Source: Mesorhizobium sp. DCY119 (GTDB lineage Bacteria > Pseudomonadota > Alphaproteobacteria > Rhizobiales > Rhizobiaceae). From it: DNA of 64,000 bases. Of this stretch, positions 1-7,385 are shown piece after piece (the stretch's first letter is position 1; the number at the start of each line of letters is the position of its first letter). The stretch spans positions 2,480,501 to 2,544,500 of the forward strand of contig NZ_CP031834.1 in NCBI RefSeq assembly GCF_003590645.1, read 5' to 3'. Both the position numbers and the translations under genes were made by a program. The notes under the pieces are model-generated. The model had not been told where the DNA came from. It did no database searches and saw only the letters and a program-made list of their open reading frames with translations.

Positions 1-313
1 CGTCGAGACCGGCCTGTTTCGCGGCAATGCCGATATCGGCCACGGCGCTCACCGTCTGCTTGGCCGTGGCAATGACGCCCGCGAATCCACCCGCAGCAAT
101 GCCGCCCAGCCCGATCTTGGCCAAGGCGCCGTTGACGCGGGCAGCCGCCTGCTTCATGTCGGATTCCAGCGATTGGGCTGACTTCTTGGCAGAGGTGTTG
201 ATCTTCTTGAATTGGCGGTCGGCGGTGTTGGCGCCCTTCGCCATATTCTTCTCAAAGTCGCGAACGCGCGCTTCCAGCTTGACGACAAGCTGTTCCGTCT
301 CGGTACGGGCCAT
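1..313 (-). CDS. Phage tail tape measure protein, N-terminal part
   Basis: Partial gene running off the left edge; 104 codons are visible. The start reads MARTETEQLVVKLEARVRDF and continues with an alpha-helical, Lys/Ala/Ser-rich stretch, then a Gly/Ala-rich segment (about residues 68-90). This is how tape measure proteins of HK97-like alphaproteobacterial phages begin; they set tail length and pass through the tail tube. The ATG lies 9 bases after the large terminase stop, so the two are probably co-transcribed. Having the tape measure directly after terminase instead of after the tail tube is unusual. The C-terminal membrane and coiled-coil regions cannot be seen. Confidence 0.75.
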   Translation of the reverse strand, partial: MARTETEQLVVKLEARVRDFEKNMAKGANTADRQFKKINTSAKKSAQSLESDMKQAAARVNGALAKIGLGGIAAGGFAGVIATAKQTVSAVADIGIAAKQAGLD

Positions 314-322
314 CAGGCCTCC

Positions 323-1930
323 TTAAAATTTGACTGTGGCGAAGCCCTTGGGGCGCTGGCCGCCGGCATAGATGTTGCGCTGGTCCTGGCCGAATGATGC
401 GCGGTCGAGGGCCATCCACGTGGCGAAGCAACCGTCGATGCGGTCTGTGCTTTTGCCCTTGTGCATGGTTCTGTTTCCGGCGGCGTCAGTGGCAATCTCG
501 ACATTCGAGAAATTCCACCGCAGGACCGGGTGACCGCCGTGCTGGAGTTTTCCGTCCAAGATGGCAGTCTCGAGCCGGTTCAAGGCAGGGGATTGCGTGA
601 CCCAACCCTGTTGCATGGTTATGACCGGGTGGTGGCTCTTGGTTAGCGATGCCATCAGGAGCGAGGCGTACGCCTTGTCGAACGCGATCTCCTTGACGGT
701 GAAGCGCTCACAGAACTCGCGGATGTAGCGTTCCACCGCATCCTGATCGATGGTCACGCCAGGCGTCGGAGTGATAAAGCCGCGCTCAGCCCAGTGCGGG
801 TAAGGCACGCCGTCCCGCTCAGCCTTGAGCCTAATGCCTTCCTCCGGGCAGAAGAAATGCGGATGAACCTTGAACCCGCCGTTACCATCACGCCAGCACG
901 CGACAACGGCTGTAAGGTCGGTTGTGGTACTCATGTCGACGCCCAGCCAACACGGCTTGTCACGCAGTGACTCTATGTCGAATGGCTCTTTGCCCTTGTC
1001 GTAAACAGCCATGTCGACGAATGGCGAGGTGGCACTGTCGAGCCAGACATTCAAATGAAGCTGAAGCAGGACGTCGCGGTCGCCGGGGCTGTGCTCGGCC
1101 TTGCGGGCCAAGGTGCGAAGTTTCTTAAGCGACGGATAGCCGTGCTTAAGGCCGGGATTTACGGCGTGCCAAACTTCCTCCGAACGCCAATCGGCATCCT
1201 TTCCCGCCTGGAAAATGACAGGCAAAAAGGAAGGGTCGTCGATTTCTCCGGTCTGGACCTTCAGCGCATAGGTGTACTTCTCCCATGCGATATTCTCTTG
1301 CCCTCGGCCTGCCGTCGTCGCGACGACCATGATAGAGTCGTCGGTCTTGTTCAGCGAAGAATCCAGCACATCCCAAAGGTCGCGCTTCTTCCAGGCGTGC
1401 AGTTCGTCGACGAAAACAACCGTTGGCGTGCCGCCGTGGAGGACGCCGGCATCGGCTGAAACCGCCTCATAGCGAGTCCGGTGCTTTCGGTAGCTGATCC
1501 GGTTCTTGTAGTCGGTAATACTGACCTTGCCGCGCAGCCGGGGGTCAAAATTGACGATGTTCGCCAATTCTTCGTAGCACTCGCGCGCCTGCTTACGCGC
1601 CGATCCTGCCGACTGAATCAAGTTGCCGGGGGTCTTCTCAGGTCCAAAAAGGAATAGTGCAACAATTGCCGCCGCCAGGCTGGTTTTGCGGTTGCCACGC
1701 GGCAAGAGCAGGAAGGTCGTCTGCACCTTCATCGAGCCGTCAGGATTGCGCGGCCCGAACATCTTGCGGATTATCCGCTCTTGCCACGGATCGAGAACGA
1801 AGGGGTTACCCTTGGCCTTATTCTTCGGGTGTTTTAGCTTGCGTATCCATTGAACGTTCCGCTCTGCGTACCCAAAAGTGTCCTCGATCTCGGAATCGTC
1901 ATCAATCCAAGAAGGACGAATCGTCGTCAT
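323..1930 (-). CDS. terL: Terminase large subunit (DNA packaging ATPase/nuclease)
   Basis: About 535 residues. TerL translocates phage DNA into the prohead and cuts it, working with TerS at the portal. The ATPase domain has a Walker A-like PRGNRKTS at about 77-84 and a Walker B FVDELHA at about 173-179. A GVDMSTTTDLTA segment near 330-341 matches the first acidic cluster of the RNase H-like nuclease domain. I chose the ATG at 1930 because AGGGA lies 8 bases upstream and the first residues (MTTIRPSW) then overlap TerS by only 29 bases; an ATG at 1981 would add 17 residues. It is followed directly by the tape measure gene instead of the portal. Confidence 0.93.
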   Translation of the reverse strand: MTTIRPSWIDDDSEIEDTFGYAERNVQWIRKLKHPKNKAKGNPFVLDPWQERIIRKMFGPRNPDGSMKVQTTFLLLPRGNRKTSLAAAIVALFLFGPEKTPGNLIQSAGSARKQARECYEELANIVNFDPRLRGKVSITDYKNRISYRKHRTRYEAVSADAGVLHGGTPTVVFVDELHAWKKRDLWDVLDSSLNKTDDSIMVVATTAGRGQENIAWEKYTYALKVQTGEIDDPSFLPVIFQAGKDADWRSEEVWHAVNPGLKHGYPSLKKLRTLARKAEHSPGDRDVLLQLHLNVWLDSATSPFVDMAVYDKGKEPFDIESLRDKPCWLGVDMSTTTDLTAVVACWRDGNGGFKVHPHFFCPEEGIRLKAERDGVPYPHWAERGFITPTPGVTIDQDAVERYIREFCERFTVKEIAFDKAYASLLMASLTKSHHPVITMQQGWVTQSPALNRLETAILDGKLQHGGHPVLRWNFSNVEIATDAAGNRTMHKGKSTDRIDGCFATWMALDRASFGQDQRNIYAGGQRPKGFATVKF

Positions 1931-2282
1931 CGGCGCCGTCCCTGATTGATGGCCTCGAACGTGACGTCGGGGCGAGTCCATATTGATCGCCGATCAAGCG
2001 AGCCGACTGGGCTGCCTTGTCCTGCGCGCGATAAAGGGCCGGGTCGAAGGCGTCTCCAAGCGCCTGAATGGCCCGCTCGAGCTTCTCAACCTTGCCGACC
2101 ATCATGCAGAAGGTCCGCAAGCCGGGGATATCGGCAGGCGTAAGAATGCGACGGGCTACAAGCTCGGGCATGATCTCCCGCCATACCTTGCGCGCGTCTT
2201 TGTCTAGGATGGATGGCGGGGAGGGAACGTCATCAATGGCGGCATCGGCCGGAATTATGCCGGCCTTCCGTCCCTTTGTCAT
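1902..2282 (-). CDS. terS: Terminase small subunit, P27-like
   Basis: 126 residues with the profile of P27-family small terminase subunits: an N-terminal basic GRKAG-type start, a central helical core (KVWREIMPELVARRILTPAD, then paired helices) and a disordered acidic tail DGADDDDSSFLD. TerS recognises phage DNA for packaging and stimulates TerL. It overlaps the upstream tail-completion gene by ATGA (2279-2282) and the downstream TerL start by 29 bases, so the three are translationally coupled. The family call rests on overall pattern and on adjacency to a clear TerL. Confidence 0.85.
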   Translation of the reverse strand: MTKGRKAGIIPADAAIDDVPSPPSILDKDARKVWREIMPELVARRILTPADIPGLRTFCMMVGKVEKLERAIQALGDAFDPALYRAQDKAAQSARLIGDQYGLAPTSRSRPSIRDGADDDDSSFLD

Positions 2283-2668
2283 AATGCCTCTAACTGCGCC
2301 TCAACCATGATGCGGGCGCGGGAAATCGTATCATCAGTTTCGCGGGTGAAGACCGCACCAGCCAGATACAGGTCGACAAGATTGAAACCGGAAACGGCCA
2401 GCGGCTTCTTGTGCAGAAGCCCGTGAATCTCGCCCGCTATAGCCTTCGCCTGCGGATATCCGTCCAAGTTGGAATACACGTCGATTTGGAAGAACACGTC
2501 AAACCCGTCAACACACGTCGCGTCATTCGGGATGGTCTGGCCGTTGCCGATTTGGATCCGCGGGAAGACGTTCGGCGTCACCTTGTCGAAGACGTTGGCG
2601 CCTGCTGCGGTGTGGTTCTTGATGGTGGAGAGGATCGCGCCTTGAAGCGCCAACGACGGTTCGGCCAT
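2279..2668 (-). CDS. Tail completion / DUF3168-family phage protein
   Basis: 129 residues beginning MAEPSLALQGAIL. It matches the layout of DUF3168 proteins: an N-terminal helix (LQGAILSTIK), a PRIQIGNGQ strand, a FQIDVYS motif followed by a helix with KAIAGEIHGLL, and a C-terminal strand pattern. These proteins sit at the head-tail interface or tail terminus of siphophages. The ATG at 2668 shares one base with the upstream TGA (TGATG), typical of coupled translation. An in-frame upstream start at 2896 was rejected because it would overlap the neighbour by over 200 bases. DUF3168 membership is pattern-based. Confidence 0.8.
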   Translation of the reverse strand: MAEPSLALQGAILSTIKNHTAAGANVFDKVTPNVFPRIQIGNGQTIPNDATCVDGFDVFFQIDVYSNLDGYPQAKAIAGEIHGLLHKKPLAVSGFNLVDLYLAGAVFTRETDDTISRARIMVEAQLEAL

Positions 2669-3003
2669 CAAGTAATCCTCTCGGCAAGCAATTCTAGGAA
2701 CTCCCGCTTCTCGTCCATGTTCGCCACGGACTTGATGTCGTAGATTACGCCGCTGTCGGCATGCCGCACGCGCCAGGCGGTCGTCATGTCGGAAAGGTCG
2801 GGCGTCCACCGTAGATGGATCACAACAGGCTGCTTGCCGCTCAGGCGGGCCGCTATGACGGTCTCTGAACCTTTCAGCGGCTGGATGCGCGCCCACGCTT
2901 CGACGCCTGTCCAGATTCCAGGCCCTGGATTTCCATACCCATCGTCTCCGCCGGCAACATACTGCTCCGGCACGACGAGCTCTTGCATCTGTCCAATGGT
3001 CAT
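2668..3003 (-). CDS. Phage head closure / head-tail adaptor protein
   Basis: 111 residues with the pattern of SPP1 gp16-type head-tail joining proteins: a WARIQPLKGSE strand, a VIHLRWTPDLSDMTTAWRVR segment and a VIYDIKSVANMDEKREFLEL motif near the end. In this family the protein plugs the portal-connector channel and forms the docking surface for the tail. Its start overlaps the upstream gp10-like gene by ATGA and its stop overlaps the next gene by one base. It belongs to a compact connector module of four genes between the HNH gene and the terminase. Confidence 0.85.
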   Translation of the reverse strand: MTIGQMQELVVPEQYVAGGDDGYGNPGPGIWTGVEAWARIQPLKGSETVIAARLSGKQPVVIHLRWTPDLSDMTTAWRVRHADSGVIYDIKSVANMDEKREFLELLAERIT

Positions 3004-3407
3004 TTCGCTTCCTTAATGGCTTTGCGAATACCGGCCTTGATCTTGTTCAAGGCCTTCTTCTTCCCAAGCCGGTAGCCTGGCCAAAAGAACGGCTGTGCCT
3101 CGGCCTTCTCGGTGCCGTGTTCGACAAGGTGCGGATAGCGGACAGCGGTGTTGCCTGCCGTTATCGCAACCTGATTTTCGGGCACGATGGATGCGCCGCC
3201 AGGCTGCGAGTAGGCAGGGGTCGACTGGCCGCCCGGCGTTACGGCGATGCTGGCCTTCAGGTCGCCTTCATCCTCTGGCGCGAGGCTGCGCATGATGTTC
3301 GCCATGTCTTCGGCAGCAGCGAGCGTGTCGATTGCGGCCCGCTCCTTTGCCGCTTTCGGGATCGCGGCAAGCCGTCGCTTCAGGCTGCCAATGCCGCCGT
3401 CGTTCAC
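3000..3407 (-). CDS. HK97 gp10-family head-tail protein
   Basis: 135 residues if it starts at the GTG at 3407 (VNDGGIGSLKRRLAAIPKAA). The HK97 gp10-like pattern is clear: an N-terminal helix with L..RLAAIPK, a central ANIMRSLAPEDEGDLKASI motif, YPHLVEHGTEKAEAQPFFWPG and a basic helical tail. Members join tail and head. The GTG overlaps the preceding TGA as GTGA, which decides the start; an upstream ATG at 3497 would add about 30 residues read out of frame from the neighbouring gene. I see no strong ribosome site, so translation probably depends on coupling. Confidence 0.82.
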   Translation of the reverse strand: MNDGGIGSLKRRLAAIPKAAKERAAIDTLAAAEDMANIMRSLAPEDEGDLKASIAVTPGGQSTPAYSQPGGASIVPENQVAITAGNTAVRYPHLVEHGTEKAEAQPFFWPGYRLGKKKALNKIKAGIRKAIKEAK

Positions 3408-3694
3408 GCGAACGGCCGTTTGCGATATATGTTGACGAGCGCGCGGAAACCTTCTGGAATCTGCGTCAGCGCCGTTTCGCTGGCCACGCCGCGCCACTCG
3501 TACAAATGCGCTGCGACTTTCAGCACGGCCTCATCGAGCGGCGCGGGAACGCCGTCTTCAAATTCGTCGAGCTTCTGCCCGATGCGGGATTCCACAAAGA
3601 TTTTTGCGGTATCAAGTTTGCGCTGAAGCAGCGTATCCTCGTGGCTGTGCAAAACGCGGCACTCAGCCTTCAGGTCCGCGAGATTTACGGCCAT
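3404..3694 (-). CDS. Phage head-tail connector protein (gp6-like)
   Basis: 96 residues. The sequence MAVNLADLKAECRVLH followed by DTLLQRKLDTAKIFVESRIG is the hallmark of gp6-like connectors: a first loop-helix with LK..LR, then a helix A..YIE..tG. These proteins form a ring under the portal. The gene heads the connector module; about 75 bases separate it from the upstream HNH gene and its stop overlaps the gp10-like GTG start. The second half (PLDEAVLKVAAHLYEWRGVA) matches the typical second helix pair. Function rests on family pattern and neighbours. Confidence 0.83.
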   Translation of the reverse strand: MAVNLADLKAECRVLHSHEDTLLQRKLDTAKIFVESRIGQKLDEFEDGVPAPLDEAVLKVAAHLYEWRGVASETALTQIPEGFRALVNIYRKRPFA

Positions 3695-3768
3695 TTTGAA
3701 AACTCCAATTGAAAAAAATCACGCGCGAACGGCCCCCCACGGTACCCTCGGCGGTCGCAAAAGTCGGC

Positions 3769-4122
3769 CTAGAGGCCCCGGTTCTTCGCGAATCCCTGCG
3801 TCCTGGCAGTGTGTCGGGAATGGCAGGGATGGCAGAATGAGCGCAGATTGCCCCAAGATAGACGCAAATGCGGTGCTTCCCGCACAGATTTGATGTGGTC
3901 GACGTCGGCAGCTGGCTTGCCGCAACCATCGGTGCTGCAGGCCGGAAAGGCCAGCAAGAACGACTTGCGCAGCCGTTGCCACACTCTGTCATAGCCCCGC
4001 TTGGACGGCGATGGCCTGGCCCGGTCAGCGGCAGCTTTGCGCTCGATAGCGCATGAGCATTTGACGCCGTATGGAACTACCTCGGTGCCGCACGGGCATA
4101 CGCGCGGTGGTGGAAGTGTCAT
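3769..4122 (-). CDS. HNH endonuclease
   Basis: 117 residues. The N-terminus carries a zinc-ribbon-like set of cysteines (CPCGTEV...KCSC); the C-terminal half has the HNH core: a cysteine pair in AFPACSTDGCGKPA, the VDHIKSV first histidine, GNLRSFC with the central Asn, and CHPCHSRHTA. Phage HNH proteins of this size often cooperate with terminase in genome processing. I chose the ATG at 4122 because a perfect GAGGA sits 5 bases upstream; an earlier ATG at 4170 lacks this. It sits between tail tube and connector genes, away from the terminase pair, which is not the usual arrangement. Confidence 0.88.
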   Translation of the reverse strand: MTLPPPRVCPCGTEVVPYGVKCSCAIERKAAADRARPSPSKRGYDRVWQRLRKSFLLAFPACSTDGCGKPAADVDHIKSVREAPHLRLSWGNLRSFCHPCHSRHTARTQGFAKNRGL

Positions 4123-4333
4123 GAATTCCTCGGAATGAAAGTGGGTGGCAGCATCACGCATGCCACCCACAAACGCGCCCTTGTTTCGGAGAAAGGAATA
4201 AGCCGACTGGTGCGCTGGACTGTTGCAACCTTGACCCTTGGAGATACCTGGCGGCAGGGAGGTTGCTACTCGCTATTGGACGCAGCCCGTTGTCACCATC
4301 GTTGATGGTGAGGCGCCCTCACTATTCACCGCC

Positions 4334-4765
4334 TTAACTTTCGGCGACGAAGGTCAGAACGCCAGCGGCTTCGAATGAAGCGCTGAATTCCATGTTGCCT
4401 TCCGTCTCGCCGGTAAACTCAAAGTCCGTGACAAACCACGCGCCAGTGTAGGTTCCAACGCCTGGCACAATGACCTTGGCGTTGAACACTTCGCTGTTGT
4501 TCACATGCTCGATAAAGGCCGTCGACACTGCGCTGGACACGAACGCGCCGCTACCGGAGAAAGCGCGGCTGGAAATGCCTGGTTCGCTGGTCCGCTGGAC
4601 AGGGCCACCTGGATCAACGCAATTCGGGATGGTCGTATCAACCGAAGTCGTCGACAAATTGTAGCTACGGGTCTTGATGCCGCAAAGGTTCGAGAAAACC
4701 TCTGGGCCAGGCGTGGCACCGTCGCCAATCTGAATTAGGAGCGTGCGCCCTTTTTGCTGAGCCAT
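4334..4765 (-). CDS. Phage major tail tube protein
   Basis: 143 residues beginning MAQQKGRTLLIQIGDGA. The pattern matches TP901-1/HK97-type tail tube proteins: an N-terminal strand with G..LLI.I, a TRSYNLSTTSVDTTIP motif, then strands ending in FTGETEGNMEFSASFEAAGVLTF, the classic Ig-like C-terminal part. It polymerises into the tube of a non-contractile tail. It begins 3 bases after the preceding gene. A 7-bp hairpin (CACCATC / GATGGTG, 4294-4310) lies downstream of its stop without a T-tract, so transcript end is uncertain. Its position before the connectors is permuted. Confidence 0.85.
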   Translation of the reverse strand: MAQQKGRTLLIQIGDGATPGPEVFSNLCGIKTRSYNLSTTSVDTTIPNCVDPGGPVQRTSEPGISSRAFSGSGAFVSSAVSTAFIEHVNNSEVFNAKVIVPGVGTYTGAWFVTDFEFTGETEGNMEFSASFEAAGVLTFVAES

Positions 4766-4767
4766 GG

Positions 4768-5151
4768 TTAGGCCACCGGACGCTTGGCCGCATGGTCGAG
4801 AATGGCGACCGCGCCGGCTGCAATGGACGTGCCGGACACGAGCGTCAGCACAAGGCGCACATATCGCTTGTAGCCAATGTAGCCCGCCTTGGCAGAGCTC
4901 GAGGCTTCAAGTGCCGCCGGGAGCGCTCCGGTAATCTGCTCCGGTGCAACGTCAGTCCAGGCAGACGAGCCGGTGTCAGATTCCTGAAGCTTGGCGGTAA
5001 AGAGGCCGGCTCCGGCGATGGCACCGGTATTGATGACGAAGGCGCACGAACCGAAGTCTTTGACGTCGATGGCAAGGCCGTTCGTGGTTGCCGTCAGAAC
5101 GGCAGGGGCAACGGCGAGCTTTGCGCCGATGTTATTAGAGAGATCGCGCAT
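4768..5151 (-). CDS. Small phage head-associated protein of unknown function
   Basis: 127 residues, beginning MRDLSNNIGAKLAVAPAVLTA. It shows alternating beta strands (FGSCAFVINTG, FTAKLQESDTGSSAW, GYIGYKRYVRLVLTLVSG) and resembles a common small phage protein found next to major capsid genes, which may be a decoration or head-fibre-like protein; that role is inference. It lies between a strong terminator behind the capsid gene and the tail tube gene, so it probably needs read-through or its own promoter. There are no cysteines clustered for metal binding and no membrane segment. Confidence 0.6.
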   Translation of the reverse strand: MRDLSNNIGAKLAVAPAVLTATTNGLAIDVKDFGSCAFVINTGAIAGAGLFTAKLQESDTGSSAWTDVAPEQITGALPAALEASSSAKAGYIGYKRYVRLVLTLVSGTSIAAGAVAILDHAAKRPVA

Positions 5152-5175
5152 GGCTGATCCTTATGTTTGGGGAAT

Positions 5176-5203
5176 TGAAAAGGGCTGCCCGATGGACAGC
5201 CCC
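5176..5203 (-). terminator. Rho-independent terminator after the capsid gene
   Basis: On the minus strand a GGGCTG...CAGCCC stem (5182-5187 with 5197-5202, extended by inner CC/GG pairs) is followed by TTTTCAATT. It lies about 30 bases past the capsid stop codon. This is a textbook intrinsic terminator and would separate capsid transcription from the tail genes. Confidence 0.75.
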
Positions 5204-5206
5204 AGA

Positions 5207-5230
5207 CCAAAGGCAAAATTTTGCCTTTGG
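5207..5230. other. 24-bp perfect palindrome abutting the capsid stop codon
   Basis: Positions 5207-5218 (CCAAAGGCAAAA) are exactly mirrored by 5219-5230, with no loop bases. The palindrome touches the capsid TAA (5231-5233). It could form an mRNA 3' hairpin or be a protein-binding site; it lacks a T-tract of its own, and the true terminator follows it. Confidence 0.7.
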
Positions 5231-6853
5231 TTAGCTCACGCCGATCTTCAACTTCTTGATGGCGAGCGGACGAACCACACCACCACCGAGACGCTTGCGC
5301 AGGTGGAAGCGCGTCTGCGAATTGGTCGCCAGAAGATACTGATTGGCCAACACCTCAATGTCGATGCGATCATAAATCCGATAGGCCTGCTTCAGATCAC
5401 CGAAGACAATCGGGAAAGCACCGGCCTCAACATCCGGCATGTCGATGGCTTCAACAACCGGGCGACCGAGAATGGTCTCGGGCTGGCCTTCGGCAAGACC
5501 CGGGCGCCAAATGTAAACGCCGTTGTCGTCCTTCAGGGTACGCAGCTTGCCGAGCGTATCGCCGTTCATAAGCCACGAGCCTTCCTTACGGTAGACGGCT
5601 GGCATGCTGTAGAGGAACGCAATCAAGGCATCGCTGTCGACCGTCGAAGCGGCACCGGAAGCGAACTCCGCAACACGTGGATCGACCATGAAGCCGGAAG
5701 GCTGCTTTACGCCAGTGCCGAACAAGAAGGCCTGCGTTTCCTTGCCGCCAATGTCCTCGGCAAAGGCTGTGCGGATTTCAGCCTCAACGTCGATCTCGGC
5801 ATCTTCCAGAAGCTGCCAAGAAACGTCCACGTAAGTGTTGACTTCATGGATTGCGATTTCCTGCTCTTCGAAGTCGAAAGTCGACTCTTCCTGCGTCTCG
5901 GTCTCGCCCTTCCATTTTGCGTTGGTTCGTCCAACGCGGCCAGGAATCACAACGGAAGCATTGCCAGTCGAGCCGACATGCGCATTTTCGCGGATCGGGC
6001 TGTATTCAACGATTTCTCGAATAAGCTCCTTCGCGAATTCTGGCGGGGCAAGATATCCGCCCTTCGCATCATTGCTGCGAATGAGGCTTTTGGTTTCCGG
6101 GGCATGTTCGCCCTTCCGGAGATAGGCGCCGAATGCCTTCTTCTGCATGTCTTCCGGCTTCTCTGCCGGTGCGCGGACAACGCCGGGGCGACCGGACTTG
6201 GCGACGATGGTCTTCAGGGATTTACTCATTTCTTCAACGGTGTCGGACGTGCCGTTAATCGTATCTTTGATTTCTGCGACGTCGGTCTCGAGCGCGGCAA
6301 CACGATCTTCAAGCGTGACTTCGTTATTGTCATTCGCAGCGTCGTCGATCTGATCGTCTTCGGCCTTGGTCTTCAGTGCGGCTTTTGCCATGCGTTTAGT
6401 GTCCTTCCCGCCAGCGGCGGATTTGATGGAGGTGATTGTCGCGCCGGGGTGGGCCGGGGCTGACACGATGGAGATTTCAACCAAGTCGCCGTCGCTAATA
6501 TGCTGGCCGCCGGTTGCGTTCTTGTCTGACTTAAGTGGCCAGAATCCTACGGAAAGAGATTTGACGCCGCCGCTCTTGATGAGCGCGAAAACCTGTTTCG
6601 CAAGCGGAACCTCTTCCAGTAGCAGCCGCCCGCGAACCTCAATGCCGCGGGCAGTTTCCTTGATGGACTCCCAAACGCCGATGGCGTTTTCGTCCTTGTG
6701 GCTCCACAGAATGGGCAGCGTGTCTGGGAAGGACAGCGCGCCTTTTTCGATGGTATCGCCGTATCGGTCGGGTTCATCGAACAGCCAAGCAAGGCCGGTA
6801 ATGACGCCTTCGTCCGTGACGGACAGAGCGCCCTTGGTGATGCGGTGTTTCAA
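5231..6853 (-). CDS. Prohead protease-major capsid protein fusion (HK97 type)
   Basis: About 540 residues. The first ~150 are an S78-type prohead protease: KHRITKGALSV..GVITGLAWLFDEPD, His near 52 (LWSHKDE), Ser in KSLSVGF near 99-101 and Glu near 126 (LVEISIVSAPAHPGA). An acidic coiled-coil delta-like segment follows (about 165-215), then the HK97 capsid fold (KKAFGAYLRKGE, SNDAKGGYLAPPEFAKELI, FLFGTGVKQPSGF, C-terminal RIYDRIDIEVLANQY). The protease would cut itself off during head maturation. I chose the TTG at 6853 because it overlaps the upstream TGA as TTGA; an ATG at 6919 adds 22 residues that look like frame overlap. Confidence 0.85.
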   Translation of the reverse strand: MKHRITKGALSVTDEGVITGLAWLFDEPDRYGDTIEKGALSFPDTLPILWSHKDENAIGVWESIKETARGIEVRGRLLLEEVPLAKQVFALIKSGGVKSLSVGFWPLKSDKNATGGQHISDGDLVEISIVSAPAHPGATITSIKSAAGGKDTKRMAKAALKTKAEDDQIDDAANDNNEVTLEDRVAALETDVAEIKDTINGTSDTVEEMSKSLKTIVAKSGRPGVVRAPAEKPEDMQKKAFGAYLRKGEHAPETKSLIRSNDAKGGYLAPPEFAKELIREIVEYSPIRENAHVGSTGNASVVIPGRVGRTNAKWKGETETQEESTFDFEEQEIAIHEVNTYVDVSWQLLEDAEIDVEAEIRTAFAEDIGGKETQAFLFGTGVKQPSGFMVDPRVAEFASGAASTVDSDALIAFLYSMPAVYRKEGSWLMNGDTLGKLRTLKDDNGVYIWRPGLAEGQPETILGRPVVEAIDMPDVEAGAFPIVFGDLKQAYRIYDRIDIEVLANQYLLATNSQTRFHLRKRLGGGVVRPLAIKKLKIGVS

Positions 6854-7047
6854 ATGAGGCGCCGTTTCTTCGCTTCGCGATAGTTGGCGCAGAAAGCGTC
6901 TAGCTCGGTCTGGCCGCATGCCACGCGGTCGAAATCGGCCAGCAACACGGCAGCCGATTTCACCAGCTTAGGCCTAAACCCATGCGGCTCACGAAGGATG
7001 CCGCGAGCCGCCTCTAGCGTCACGTCGACTTCTGCAGCGTCGCTCAT
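6850..7047 (-). CDS. Small phage protein, possible second tail-assembly chaperone
   Basis: 65 residues, MSDAAEVDVTLEAARGILRE, ending basic (YREAKKRRLI). It overlaps the upstream gene by ATGA and the capsid fusion by TTGA, so it is a real coupled gene. Downstream of gp10-like genes in gene transfer agents and related phages a 60-70-residue second chaperone is usual; size and position fit, but the sequence itself is not diagnostic. It has no membrane segment or metal motif. The chaperone role is inference from context. Confidence 0.55.
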   Translation of the reverse strand: MSDAAEVDVTLEAARGILREPHGFRPKLVKSAAVLLADFDRVACGQTELDAFCANYREAKKRRLI

Positions 7048-7385
7048 GCGGCATCCTTCCCGAAGACCCGATCGGCTTCCGCCTTGGCCGGATCTTCGAT
7101 TTCGAAGAAAGCCGCCTCAAGGATTTCAAGGGCAAGATTTGCCGACGGGGCAACAGGTCGGTTTCGAACATACGTTTCGACAAGCTCATGGGAGCGAATC
7201 TCGTCCGTGCCGCCACCGACCAGACCGAGCCGGACAATTTCGGCCACGTCGGAAACGCGCCAGTCGCCGGCAATCAATCCGTTCATCGTGGCGAAAAGGC
7301 TCTTTCGATTGTCGCGCTCAAAGCTATGAGCAAGGTTGAAAGTCAGTTCGAAGTTGTACTCGGCATCGCCGAAGAAGCGTTTCAT
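7044..7385 (-). CDS. GTA-gp10-like phage protein (tail assembly chaperone candidate)
   Basis: 113 residues. MKRFFGDAEYNFELTFNLAHSF is a beta-strand pair followed by helices with WRVSDVAEIVRLGLVGGGT, a pattern typical of the gene-transfer-agent gp10 family (small tail proteins or chaperones; the usual motif is ...DV..ii..GLiGGG.....A). The last 12 residues are acidic/basic mixed. It overlaps portal (ATGA, 7382-7385) and the next 65-aa gene (ATGA). Such proteins normally lie between tail tube and tape measure, so placement between portal and capsid is odd. Family call moderate. Confidence 0.62.
   Translation of the reverse strand: MKRFFGDAEYNFELTFNLAHSFERDNRKSLFATMNGLIAGDWRVSDVAEIVRLGLVGGGTDEIRSHELVETYVRNRPVAPSANLALEILEAAFFEIEDPAKAEADRVFGKDAA

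Noticed and set aside
4991-6463. Long plus-strand open frame (490 codons) opposite the capsid fusion
   Set aside because: Antisense shadow of the protease-capsid gene; no recognisable family, and third-position pattern belongs to the minus-strand gene.
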